Positions 32,558-41,448 of a stretch of DNA of 64,000 bases are shown here, piece by piece; within the stretch, counting starts at the first letter, position 1; each line of letters opens with the position of its first letter. The position numbers and the translations under genes were made by a program. Source of the stretch: Rubrivirga sp046845755 (lineage in GTDB: Bacteria > Bacteroidota > Rhodothermia > Rhodothermales > Rubricoccaceae); the NCBI RefSeq assembly GCF_046845755.1, contig NZ_CP177357.1, forward strand, positions 3,968,001-4,032,000, read 5' to 3'. The notes under the pieces were generated by a model, which was not told the origin of the DNA, did no database searches, and saw only the letters and a program-made list of their open reading frames with translations.

Positions 32558-35164
32558 ATGCCGACCGACCCGCTCGACCGGCTCGAACGCCTGTTCCGGG
32601 CGGCGCTGCTCCACCCCCCCGAGGAGCGGGCCGCGTTCCTCGACGCCGCCTGCGACGACCCCGCGCTCCGCCGCGAGGTCGAGAGCCTGCTCGCCTCGGA
32701 CGCCGAGGCCGGCGACCACGCGTTCCTCGGCCAGGCCGCGACCGGCTTGCTCGGCGACCTCCCGGCGGCGGCCCCGCCGGCCGACGCCCTCGTGGGCGGG
32801 ACGGTCGGGCCGTACCGCGTGCTCCGCCCCCTCGGCGAGGGCGGCATGGGGGCCGTCTACCTCGCCGTCCGCGAGGCGCCGTTCCTCCGCCACGTCGCGC
32901 TGAAGGTGATCCGGGGGAGCGCGCCGGACCTGGCGACGCTCCGCCGGTTCGAGCAGGAGCGCCAGATCCTCGCCTCGCTCGATCACCCCGGCATCGCCCG
33001 GCTCCTCGACGGCGGCGTGACCGACGACGGCCGGCCCTACTTCGCCATGGAGTACGTCGAGGGCCGGTCGATCACGGCCTACGCCGACGCGCACCGGCTC
33101 GGCCTCGGCGCCCGGCTCCGCCTGTTCCGCGCCGTCTGCGAGGCGGTCCACTACGCGCACCAGAACCTCGTCCTCCACCGCGACCTCAAGCCCTCCAACA
33201 TCCTGGTCACGAGCGACGGGACGGTCAAGCTCCTCGACTTCGGGATCGCCAAGCTGCTCAACCCGAACCTCAGCGCCGCCGCCATGCCGGTCACGCGGAC
33301 GGCCCTCCGGGTGATGACGCCGGAGTACGCGAGCCCGGAGCAGGTGCGCGGCGAGGGGCTCTCGACGGCGTCCGACGTGTACGGCCTGGGGGTCGTGCTC
33401 TACGAGCTGCTGGCGGGCCGCCGCCCGTACCGGCTGGGCGGCGGGTCCGCCGGCGAGATCGTCCGGGCCGTGGTCGAGGCCGACCCCGAGCGGCCCAGCA
33501 CGGCCGTCGCCCGCGACGAGACGGTGGTCCGGGCCGACGGCTCGACCGAGGTCGTCTCGGCCGCCGCGGTCGGCGCGGCGCGCGGCGCCAGCCCGGACCG
33601 CCTCCGCCGTCGCCTCCGGGGCGACCTCGACGCCATCGTCCTCAAGGCGCTCCGCAAGGAGCCCGAGCGGCGCTTCCCGTCGGCCGAGGCGCTGTCGCAC
33701 GACATCGAGCGGTACCAGGCGGGCCAGCCGGTCCTGGCGCACCGGGGCTCGCGGGCCTACCGGCTGGGGAAGCTCGTCCGCCGGCACCGGCCCGAGACGG
33801 CCCTCGCCGGCGTGGTCCTGGCCGCCATCCTAGGGGTCGCACTGGTCTCGTCGACGCAGGCGCGGCGCCTGGCCGCCGAGCGCGACCGGGCCCAGACGGA
33901 GGCGACCAAGGCGGAGGAGGTGGCCGCCTTCCTGGTGAGCGTGTTCGAGCAGGCCGACCCGACGGCCACACGGGGCGACACGCTGACGGCGCGCGAGATG
34001 CTCGCGGGCGGGGCCGCCCGCGTTGAGCGGGAGCTGGCGGCCCAGCCCGAGGTGCAGGCCGCCGTCCTCCACACCATCGCCCAGGCCTACCGCGGGCTCG
34101 GCCGCGACGACCGCGCGCGGCCGCTGTTCGAGCGGGCCGTCGCCCTCCGCCGCCGGGCGCTCGGCGACGACCACCCCGAGACGCTCCGGGCCCTGTTCGA
34201 CCTCGGCACGCTCTACGAGACGGCCGGCGAGACCGACGCGGCGGCGGCCGCCTTCGAGCAGGTCCTCGCCCGCCGGCGCGCGCGCCTCGGGGACACGCAC
34301 CCGGAGCTCATCCAGCCGCTCTACCACCTCGGCCTGATCCGCCACATCACCGGCCAGGCCGGGGCGGCCGACAGCCTCTTCGCCGAGTGGGAGGCGCTCC
34401 TCGCCCGGCTCCCCGACGCCGACAGCCCGCTCCTCTCCCAGGGGCTCTCGGACTACTACGACCTCCTGTTCACCCAGCGCCGCTACGACGAGGCCGAGCC
34501 TTACGTCCGGCGCGCGCTCGCGATGGACCGGCGGCTCCACGGCGACCTCAGCGCGCCCGTCGGGTTCAGCCTGAACCGGCTGGCCGAACTGCTCAACATC
34601 ACGGACCGGCCGGCCGAGGCCGAGGCCGCCGCCCGCGAGGCGCTCGCCATCCACGAGCGGCTCTACCCCGACGGGCACCGCGAGCTGGGGGCCAGCCTCC
34701 AGAGCCTGGGCGAGGCCGCCCAACGCCGCGGCCGCTACGCCGAGGCCGACGCCCTCTTCCGCCGCGACCTCGCCCTCCGCCGGCAGCTCTACGGCGACGG
34801 CCATTTTTCCACGGCCCGGAGCCACGCGCTCCTGGCCCGCCTCCACCACGACCGGGGCCACCTCGACGCGGCCGAGCGCGACTATCGAGCCGCCGTCGCC
34901 ATTTTCGCCGGCCAGTTCGGCCCAGCCTTCCTCACCACCATCCAGCACCGCCAGGAGCTGGCCGACGTCCTGACCGACGCCGGGCGCTACCGCGAGGCCG
35001 AGGCGATGCTCCTGGACGACCTCCAGGCGCTCGACGACCGAGATCAGGGGCACCGGACCGTCCAGGCCACGCTGAGGCGGCTCGTCCGGCTCTACGAGGC
35101 GTGGGGCCGGCCGGGGCCGGCCGATCGGTACCGCCCGCTCGTGCACGAGGACGGGAGGGCGTAG
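32558..35164 (+). CDS. Serine/threonine protein kinase with C-terminal TPR domain
   Basis: An 868-residue PknB-type kinase. The ATP loop LGEGGMGAVYLA starts at residue 92, the catalytic HRDLKPSNILV at 207 (Asp 209), and the DFG motif at 227. One transmembrane segment (about 414-436, ALAGVVLAAILGVALVSS) separates it from a long extracytoplasmic TPR region with many ARxLYxDGH-type repeats. TPR units such as ALFDLGTLYETAGETDAAAA are of the kinesin-light-chain type. The gene is coupled to the ECF sigma factor gene, so the two probably form one signalling unit. Confidence 0.92.
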   Translation: MPTDPLDRLERLFRAALLHPPEERAAFLDAACDDPALRREVESLLASDAEAGDHAFLGQAATGLLGDLPAAAPPADALVGGTVGPYRVLRPLGEGGMGAVYLAVREAPFLRHVALKVIRGSAPDLATLRRFEQERQILASLDHPGIARLLDGGVTDDGRPYFAMEYVEGRSITAYADAHRLGLGARLRLFRAVCEAVHYAHQNLVLHRDLKPSNILVTSDGTVKLLDFGIAKLLNPNLSAAAMPVTRTALRVMTPEYASPEQVRGEGLSTASDVYGLGVVLYELLAGRRPYRLGGGSAGEIVRAVVEADPERPSTAVARDETVVRADGSTEVVSAAAVGAARGASPDRLRRRLRGDLDAIVLKALRKEPERRFPSAEALSHDIERYQAGQPVLAHRGSRAYRLGKLVRRHRPETALAGVVLAAILGVALVSSTQARRLAAERDRAQTEATKAEEVAAFLVSVFEQADPTATRGDTLTAREMLAGGAARVERELAAQPEVQAAVLHTIAQAYRGLGRDDRARPLFERAVALRRRALGDDHPETLRALFDLGTLYETAGETDAAAAAFEQVLARRRARLGDTHPELIQPLYHLGLIRHITGQAGAADSLFAEWEALLARLPDADSPLLSQGLSDYYDLLFTQRRYDEAEPYVRRALAMDRRLHGDLSAPVGFSLNRLAELLNITDRPAEAEAAAREALAIHERLYPDGHRELGASLQSLGEAAQRRGRYAEADALFRRDLALRRQLYGDGHFSTARSHALLARLHHDRGHLDAAERDYRAAVAIFAGQFGPAFLTTIQHRQELADVLTDAGRYREAEAMLLDDLQALDDRDQGHRTVQATLRRLVRLYEAWGRPGPADRYRPLVHEDGRA

Positions 35165-35279
35165 AACGCGGAGAGGAGTGCCCCGCGGTCGGGCGGAGGC
35201 CCGGCCCCGGTGAAGACGCCCCGCAGGGCGAACCGGCGCCGCGCGCGCGCGCGTTCACCGCGCCGCTCTCCCAGGTCTC

Positions 35280-36287
35280 ATGTCGCTCGCCCTATCCGTC
35301 CTCGACCTCGTCCCCATCCCGTCCGGCGGGACGGCGACCGACGCGCTCCACCGGACCGTCGACCTCGCCCGGCTCGCCGAGCGCGCCGGCTACGCGCGCG
35401 TCTGGTACGCCGAGCACCACGGGATGCCGAGCATCGCGAGCTCCGCGCCCGAGGTGATCATCGGGCACGTCGCCGCCGCCACCGAGACGATCCGCGTCGG
35501 GTCGGGCGGGGTGATGCTCCCGAACCACGCGCCGCTCCTGGTCGCCGAGCGGTACCACACGCTCGAGGCCCTCTTCCCCGGCCGCATCGACCTCGGCCTG
35601 GGCCGCGCGCCGGGCACCGACGCCGCCCACATCCGCGCGCTCCGCTCGTTCGACGCCGAGCACTTCCCGCACCAGCTCGCCGAGCTCGTCGCGATGTCGC
35701 GCGGGACGTTCGCGCCGGACCACCCGTTCGGGGCCGTCCGCGTCACGCCCGCGGGCGTCGACCTCCCGCCGATCTGGCTGCTCGGGTCGAGCGGCGCGAG
35801 TGCCGCCTTTGCGGGGACGAACGGGCTGGGCTACGCCTTCGCCAGCCACTTTTCGCCGACGCCTGCCGCGCCCGCCCTCGACGCCTACCGCGCCGCCTTC
35901 GAGCCGTCGCCCGCGTTCCCCGCGCCGCACGCGATCCTGGCCGTCTCCGTCGTCTGCGCCGACACCGACGAGGAGGCGCGCCGGCTCGCGCACACGATGG
36001 AGCTGGCGTGGGCCCGCATCCGGACCGGCCGGTTCGAGCCGCTGCCGTCCCCGGAGGAGGCGCTCGCGCACGACTACACACCGGCCGAGGCGCAGGCCGT
36101 CGCCCAGTACCGCCAGATTGCCGTCGTCGGCGACCCCGGGACGGTCCGCGCCGAGCTGCAGCGCCGCGCCGACGCCGCGGGCGCCGACGAGCTGATGGTC
36201 ACCACGACCGTTCACGACCCCGCCGCCCGCCTTCGGTCCTACGACCTGCTGGCGGACGCCTTCGCCCTCGCCCCGGTCGTGGCCTAG
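35280..36287 (+). CDS. Luciferase-like (LLM) flavin-dependent monooxygenase
   Basis: A 335-residue protein of the bacterial luciferase superfamily, MsnO8/YhbW type. LSVLDLVPIPSGGT at the start, RVWYAEHHGMPSIASSAPEV, VGSGGVMLPNHAPLLVAERY and LGLGRAPGTD are signature stretches, the last binding the flavin phosphate. The substrate is unknown. Its stop overlaps the convergent histidine kinase gene by 4 bases. Confidence 0.9.
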   Translation: MSLALSVLDLVPIPSGGTATDALHRTVDLARLAERAGYARVWYAEHHGMPSIASSAPEVIIGHVAAATETIRVGSGGVMLPNHAPLLVAERYHTLEALFPGRIDLGLGRAPGTDAAHIRALRSFDAEHFPHQLAELVAMSRGTFAPDHPFGAVRVTPAGVDLPPIWLLGSSGASAAFAGTNGLGYAFASHFSPTPAAPALDAYRAAFEPSPAFPAPHAILAVSVVCADTDEEARRLAHTMELAWARIRTGRFEPLPSPEEALAHDYTPAEAQAVAQYRQIAVVGDPGTVRAELQRRADAAGADELMVTTTVHDPAARLRSYDLLADAFALAPVVA

Positions 36288-38356
36288 CCTGGGGCGCCGT
36301 CCGGCAGCGTCGCCGTAAACGTGGCGCCCTGGCCGACCTCGGTCTCGACCGCGAGCTGCCCGCCGTGCGTCTGGACGACCGTCTCGTAGGCGAGGGCGAG
36401 CCCGAGGCCGGTGCCCTGCCCGGGCGGCTTGGTGGTGAAAAACGGCTCGTAGATGTGGGGCACGACCGCCGGCGCGATCCCCACGCCGTTGTCGCGGACG
36501 ACGACGGCGACGCCCGTGCCCGCCCGCTGGGTCGCCACCGAGAGGCGCGGCGTGAACGCGCCTCCAGCTTGCGCGCGCTCCACCAGGCTGTCGAGCGCGT
36601 TCGTGACGAGGTTGATCACCACGCGCCCGACGGCATCCGCGTCGATGGCGATCTCGCCGACCGCCGGACTGAAGGCGGTCTCGACGGCCACGCCGTCGGC
36701 ACGGGCGGGGTCTTCGTCGCACGCCAGCGCGAGGTGCTCGGCGACGAGCGCGTTGACGTCCGTGGGCACAAGCACCGGCGTGCTGTCGCGTGCCAGCTCC
36801 AGCATCGACCGGGCGATCCGGTCGGCCCGGTGCCCGTGGCGGCGCACCCGGCCGGCGTTGGCCGCGAGGTCGTCGAGGAGCTTGCCCGCCTCCGGGGAGA
36901 GGCCCGGCGCGGCGTCGCGCAGGTCGTCGGCCAGGGTCACCACGAACTCGCTGAAGTTGACGACGAAGTTGAGGGGGTTCTTGATCTCGTGCGCGATCCC
37001 CGCCGTGACGCGCCCCAGGCTGGCCATCTTCTCCTGCTGGAGGAGCTGGAGCTGGGTCTGGTGCAGCTCGTCCAAGAGCGACTCGAGGCGGGCCCGCTCG
37101 GTCTCCAGCGCGGCCTCCAGGCCCTTCCGGTCGGTGATGTCGGTGTTCGTCCCGAACCAGCGGACGATCGCGCCCGCCTCGTCGCGGAGCGGGAGCGCGC
37201 GGCCGAGGTGCCAGTGGTAGGCGCCGTCGGCGTCGCGCAGGCGGAACTCGACCTCGTAAGGCTCGCCCGTCGCCAGCGCGTGCGCCCAGCGCGCGAAGGC
37301 CTGGGGCGCGTCGTCGGGGTGCACGGCGTCCTTCCAGCCGGCCCCCAGCACGGCCTCGCGGGATCGGCCCAGGAACGTCGCCACGCGCCCGCTGACGTAG
37401 TCGAGCGCGCCGTCCGGGAGGGCGGTCCAGACGAGCTGCGGGATCGCCTCGGTCAGCGTTTCGAGCTGCTCGCGCTCCGCCGCCAGCGCGTCCTCGGCGG
37501 CCTTCTGCGCCGACACATCGCGCGTGACGGCGACGACCTCGTGGCCGCCGGCGCCGCCGGGCGCGACCTGCCCGCTCGTCTCGACCCAGACGTAGGTCCC
37601 GTCGGCGCGCCGGAGGCGATACCGCGTCGTGGAGGTCCGCGACTCGTCGGCGAGGGCGGCCGCGTGGCCCTCCTGGACGGCTGCCTGGTCATCGGGGTGG
37701 ATGAGGTCGTAGGCGAACCGCCCGACCAAGGACTCGGGCTCGCGCCCGAGCAGCGTCCGGGCTGCTGGCGAGGCGTACCGGTAGACGCCCGCGAGCGAGT
37801 GCGTCGAGATCATGTCCGAGGCGTTCTCGGTCAGCAGGCGGTGGTTGCGCAGGCTGCTCCGCAGGTTGATCTCCGTCATCGCCATGGCCGCCAGGTCGCC
37901 GAGCGCCTCGAGGTCCTCCGGCGCCCACGCCCGCGCGTGGTCGTCGATGGCGCAGAAGCTGCCGAGCACGTGGCCCTCGGGCGTCGTCAGCGGCACGCCC
38001 GCGTAGGCGACGGCGCTCAGGTCGGCGATCGCCTCGTTGTCGTGCAAGACCGGGTCGAGCCGGGCGTCCTCGACCACGAGCGGCTCGCCCGTGCCCACGA
38101 CGTACTGGCAGAACGAGTGCGACAAGGGCGTCTCGCGCCATTGCGCCCACGGCTCGGGCAGGCCGACCTGGCTCTTGAAAAACTGCCGGTCGTTCTCGAC
38201 GAGTGAGAGCAGCGTCGTCGGGACGCCGAGCACCCGGGCCGCCAGCCGCGTCAGCCGGTCGAAGGCCTCCTCGGGGAGCGAGTCCAGCAGCTCGCTCTCG
38301 CGGAGCGTCGCGAGGCGGGCCGGGTCGCGGACGGCCGGCGGGGGGGAGGAGGCCAA
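36284..38356 (-). CDS. GAF-PAS-PAS sensor histidine kinase
   Basis: A 690-residue soluble kinase. An N-terminal GAF domain (about 20-165, with CQYVVGTGEPLVVEDARLDP and YAGVPLTTPEGHVLGSFC) is followed by two PAS/PAC modules (about 170-290 and 295-420, with FAYDLIHPDDQAAV and DAVHPDDAPQAFARW), a coiled coil, the H-box TAGIAHEIKNPLNFVVNFS, and an ATPase domain with NLVTNALDS, VRDNGVGI, EPFFTTKPPGQGTGLGL. The H-box and ATPase resemble those of the kinase at 30424-31860. The start codon read is TTG. There is no adjacent response regulator. Confidence 0.9.
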   Translation of the reverse strand: MASSPPPAVRDPARLATLRESELLDSLPEEAFDRLTRLAARVLGVPTTLLSLVENDRQFFKSQVGLPEPWAQWRETPLSHSFCQYVVGTGEPLVVEDARLDPVLHDNEAIADLSAVAYAGVPLTTPEGHVLGSFCAIDDHARAWAPEDLEALGDLAAMAMTEINLRSSLRNHRLLTENASDMISTHSLAGVYRYASPAARTLLGREPESLVGRFAYDLIHPDDQAAVQEGHAAALADESRTSTTRYRLRRADGTYVWVETSGQVAPGGAGGHEVVAVTRDVSAQKAAEDALAAEREQLETLTEAIPQLVWTALPDGALDYVSGRVATFLGRSREAVLGAGWKDAVHPDDAPQAFARWAHALATGEPYEVEFRLRDADGAYHWHLGRALPLRDEAGAIVRWFGTNTDITDRKGLEAALETERARLESLLDELHQTQLQLLQQEKMASLGRVTAGIAHEIKNPLNFVVNFSEFVVTLADDLRDAAPGLSPEAGKLLDDLAANAGRVRRHGHRADRIARSMLELARDSTPVLVPTDVNALVAEHLALACDEDPARADGVAVETAFSPAVGEIAIDADAVGRVVINLVTNALDSLVERAQAGGAFTPRLSVATQRAGTGVAVVVRDNGVGIAPAVVPHIYEPFFTTKPPGQGTGLGLALAYETVVQTHGGQLAVETEVGQGATFTATLPDGAPG

Positions 38357-38515
38357 CGGAACGAGGAGGGTGGGTGCCGAAACATAGGCCCACCGCCGCC
38401 CGGCCCCGTGCGCTCGCGCCCCCTACATCGAGACCGCCAGCCCGTCGAGCCGGACGCTAGCCCGACGTCGGCTGTGACCACGAGCGAGGGGTCTAGGGCA
38501 CGGCGGCGTCCCCTC

Positions 38516-38547
38516 TTGACTTGTATGACATGTTACAAGTACGTTGC
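38516..38547 (+). promoter_or_regulatory. Alginate-locus promoter A with operator TTGTATGACATGTTACAA
   Basis: TTGAC (38516-38520) and TACGTTGC (38540-38547) sit where the Bacteroidota -33 and -7 elements would, with 21 bases between TTG and TA. Between them lies the operator 38521-38538, with arms ACTTGTA and TACAAGT as a 7-bp inverted repeat. The same 16-base core recurs at 52146-52161 and 62147-62162. A repressor bound here would block RNA polymerase. The local FadR-type regulator (61332-62066) is the natural candidate. Confidence 0.75.
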
Positions 38548-38554
38548 TCATCTC

Positions 38555-38566
38555 GGAAGCGCTTCC
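38555..38566. promoter_or_regulatory. GGAAGCGCTTCC palindrome
   Basis: A perfect 12-bp palindrome ending 7 bases before the TonB-receptor ATG. AAGCGCTT cores are typical of LacI-family operators. Close variants lie near the other two operator copies (52182-52193 and 62100-62111). Confidence 0.6.
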
Positions 38567-38573
38567 CACCCCC

Positions 38574-41447
38574 ATGCAACGACTCTGGCTCGGCGTCCTC
38601 GCCCTCCTGCTCGCCGGCAGCGCCCACGCCCAGACCGGGAAGGTGAGCGGGACCGTCGTCGACACGGACGGCCTCCCCATTATCGGCGCGAGCGTCCTGA
38701 TCGTCGGGACCACCCAGGGCGCCTCGACCGACGTCGACGGCGTCTTCACCATCCTCAACGTGACGCCGGGGACGTACGACGTCCGGGCGGCGTTCGTCGG
38801 CCTGCAGACCGTCGTGCAGGAGGGGGTGGTCGTCAACAACGACCGGACGACCGAGCTCGACTTCACCCTGGCCCCGGAGGACCTCACCTTCGAGGGGGAC
38901 CTCGTGGTGACCGCAGAGCGGCCCGAGATCGAGCCCGAGCGGACGGCCTCGAGCGAGATCATCCGGCCCCGCGAGGTCTCGAACGCGCCCGGCGTGTACT
39001 CGCTGACCGACGTGATCGGGCTGACCGTCGAGGCGACGGACGGCCACTTCCGCGGCGGCCGGACGGGCGAGGAGCTCTACCTCTTGAACGGGATCAACAT
39101 CGTCAACCCGTTCACGGGCGCCCGGTCGTTCGACCCGATCGCGAACGCGCTCGAGGAGGTCGAGGTGATCACCGGCGGGTTCCCGGCCCAGTACGGGAAC
39201 GCCCAGAGCGGCGTGATCAACATGGCCATGCAGTCGGGCGCGCACGACCAGTGGGAGGGGACGGGCAGTGTCCGGGTCCGGGCGCCGGGCTACAAGCACT
39301 TTGGCGGGAGCGTGTTCAGCCTGGAGAACAACCCGTACCTCCTCGCTTTCGACTCGGTCGAGGAGTGGGGCGGCGACAGCGGGGAGGGCCTCTACTCGTG
39401 CTCGATCGGCCTCAGCTTCTGCAGCGCCTACGGGCTTGAGACGGCCGAAGACAGCCTGCAGGCCGCCCAGATCGCCCAGGCCGTCTGGGCCCAGGCGCGC
39501 GAGGAGCTCGGGGCCGAGTACGACGACCGGATGGACAGCCAGATCGACCTCTCGGTCGGCGGCCCGGTCTCCGACCGCGTCCGCGCGTTCATCGGGGCCC
39601 GGTTCGCCGACGAGTGGTACGCGCTCCCGACCGACAGCCCGGAGCGGACGCGCCAGCTGCTCGGGAGCGCGCGCGTGGCGCTCGGCGGCGGCGCCTCGCT
39701 CCAGCTCGCCGGGGCCTACAACCGGGTCCGCGGCCACGACTTCACGAGCAGCTTCTGGCAGTACCTCTGGGACCGCGAGCGCGGGTTCGCCACGTTCGAC
39801 GAGTCCACGCTCGGCGGCTCGGCGCGGCTGGCCTACGTCCCCGACGAGCGCCGGTTCGTGGACCTCACGCTGAGCGTGCTCCGCAACGACTACGAGTCCG
39901 GCGCGGCCGTCCTCGACCCGGCCCGGTTCCGCGAGGACGCCTCCGACCTCGGCGTCTGGCGCTTTTTCAACACGCCCGACCAGTTCCGCGTCGGGTACAT
40001 GGAGAACGACTTCCGCAACGAGCGGTCGTCGACGTACTCGCTCGACGCGACGTACAACGACCAGATCACCAACAACCACCTGCTCAAAGGCGGCATCCAG
40101 GGGCGGCTCTACCACCTCGACGTCGACAACCGGCTCAACCTGTCGAGCCCGTCCGATGCCCAGGACGAGACGTTCCGCGTGACGCCGTTCGAGCTCGGGG
40201 CGTTCGTCGAGGACAAGGTCGAGTACGAGGGGCTGATCGCCCGGCTCGGCCTGCGGTTCGACGCCTACAACCTCAACACCGAGTTTTTCGCGGACCGGTA
40301 CAACCCGTACCTCAACCCCGACTTCGACCCGACGCAGCCGGCCGTCGGCGACAACGCCGAGCGCGACCCGGATCTCGCGGTGACCGAGCGGACGTCGTGG
40401 ATCGCGCGGCTCCAGCCCCGCCTCGGCGCCTCGTTCCCGATCTCGGTCAACACCGTCTTCCACCTCAACTACGGGGCGTTCCTGCAGCGGCCGCCGTTCG
40501 AGCGGTCGTTGGTGAGCCGGATCCAGCGGTCGAACGCCCTCGCCGTCATCCAGCTGGGCAACCCCGAGCTCGAGCCCGAGGAGACCAAGATGTACGAGGT
40601 CGGCGTGGCGCAGGGGCTGCCGGGCGGACTCGCGCTCGACCTGTCGGGCTACTACAAGGACGTCCGAAATCTCGTCCAGCTCGCGTTCTTCAGCGAGGGC
40701 GTCGACATCCCGTACCAGTCGTACGTCAACCGCGACTACGCCGACATCCGCGGCTTCCGGGTCTCGCTCCAGCGGCGGCGCGGGGCCGTCCGCGGGTCGG
40801 TCCGCTACCGCTACGAGGTGGCGACCGGCAAGACGTCGAGCGCCGAGGACGCCCCGCCCCAGTTTATCCGCGGGCTCAACGGCGAGGTCGACGAGCAGCG
40901 GGCCGGGATCGGACTCAACGACATCCTGCTCGACTTTGACCGGACCCACAACCTGATCGTCCAGCTCACCGCGACCACGCCGCGCGCGCTCGGCCCCCAG
41001 ATCGCCGGGGTCCACCCGCTCGGGCGGTGGACGGCCTCGGTCCGCTCGCGCGCTCGGTCGGGCCGGCCGTACACGTCGTTCGCGGCCGGGCAAGACGTGC
41101 TCGTCGCCGACGCCCGCGCCCCGATGGAGTACCAGACGAGCCTCAAGGTGACCCGGCCGTTCCGGCTCGCGTCCGGCGCCGAGGGCGCCCTGTTCGCTGA
41201 GGTCGCCAACCTGTTCAACCAGCGGGCCTACGACTACAACCGCGTCTTCCGCGACGTCCGGAACCTCCGGGCCTACGACTTCGCCGTGAACCCCTCGGAC
41301 CTGACGCCGGACGGGTTCACCGACGACCCCGACGAGGCCCTCGCGCTCTACCTCGGCGACAGCTTCCCCTACGAGGCCAACCAGACCTTCCGGATCTACG
41401 ACAACGCCCCCCGCTCGTTCTTTTTCGGCCTCTCCGTCGACCTCTAA
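38574..41447 (+). CDS. TonB-dependent outer-membrane receptor with CarboxypepD_reg domain
   Basis: A 957-residue receptor with a signal peptide (QRLWLGVLALLLAGSAHAQ). An N-terminal carboxypeptidase-regulatory-like domain (about 20-110, VSGTVVDTDGLPIIGASVLI) precedes a plug domain (ITGGFPAQYGNAQSGVINM) and a 22-strand barrel. This is the SusC-like layout, although the sequence is closer to the general TonB receptors of Rhodothermia. As the first gene of the block and preceded by operator A, it probably imports alginate oligosaccharides across the outer membrane. No SusD lipoprotein gene follows. Confidence 0.88.
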   Translation: MQRLWLGVLALLLAGSAHAQTGKVSGTVVDTDGLPIIGASVLIVGTTQGASTDVDGVFTILNVTPGTYDVRAAFVGLQTVVQEGVVVNNDRTTELDFTLAPEDLTFEGDLVVTAERPEIEPERTASSEIIRPREVSNAPGVYSLTDVIGLTVEATDGHFRGGRTGEELYLLNGINIVNPFTGARSFDPIANALEEVEVITGGFPAQYGNAQSGVINMAMQSGAHDQWEGTGSVRVRAPGYKHFGGSVFSLENNPYLLAFDSVEEWGGDSGEGLYSCSIGLSFCSAYGLETAEDSLQAAQIAQAVWAQAREELGAEYDDRMDSQIDLSVGGPVSDRVRAFIGARFADEWYALPTDSPERTRQLLGSARVALGGGASLQLAGAYNRVRGHDFTSSFWQYLWDRERGFATFDESTLGGSARLAYVPDERRFVDLTLSVLRNDYESGAAVLDPARFREDASDLGVWRFFNTPDQFRVGYMENDFRNERSSTYSLDATYNDQITNNHLLKGGIQGRLYHLDVDNRLNLSSPSDAQDETFRVTPFELGAFVEDKVEYEGLIARLGLRFDAYNLNTEFFADRYNPYLNPDFDPTQPAVGDNAERDPDLAVTERTSWIARLQPRLGASFPISVNTVFHLNYGAFLQRPPFERSLVSRIQRSNALAVIQLGNPELEPEETKMYEVGVAQGLPGGLALDLSGYYKDVRNLVQLAFFSEGVDIPYQSYVNRDYADIRGFRVSLQRRRGAVRGSVRYRYEVATGKTSSAEDAPPQFIRGLNGEVDEQRAGIGLNDILLDFDRTHNLIVQLTATTPRALGPQIAGVHPLGRWTASVRSRARSGRPYTSFAAGQDVLVADARAPMEYQTSLKVTRPFRLASGAEGALFAEVANLFNQRAYDYNRVFRDVRNLRAYDFAVNPSDLTPDGFTDDPDEALALYLGDSFPYEANQTFRIYDNAPRSFFFGLSVDL

Positions 41448-41448
41448 G

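Noticed and set aside
38574..41447. Classical SusC-SusD pair
   Set aside because: The receptor has a SusC-like layout, but none of the following genes has the TPR-helical lipoprotein features of SusD.
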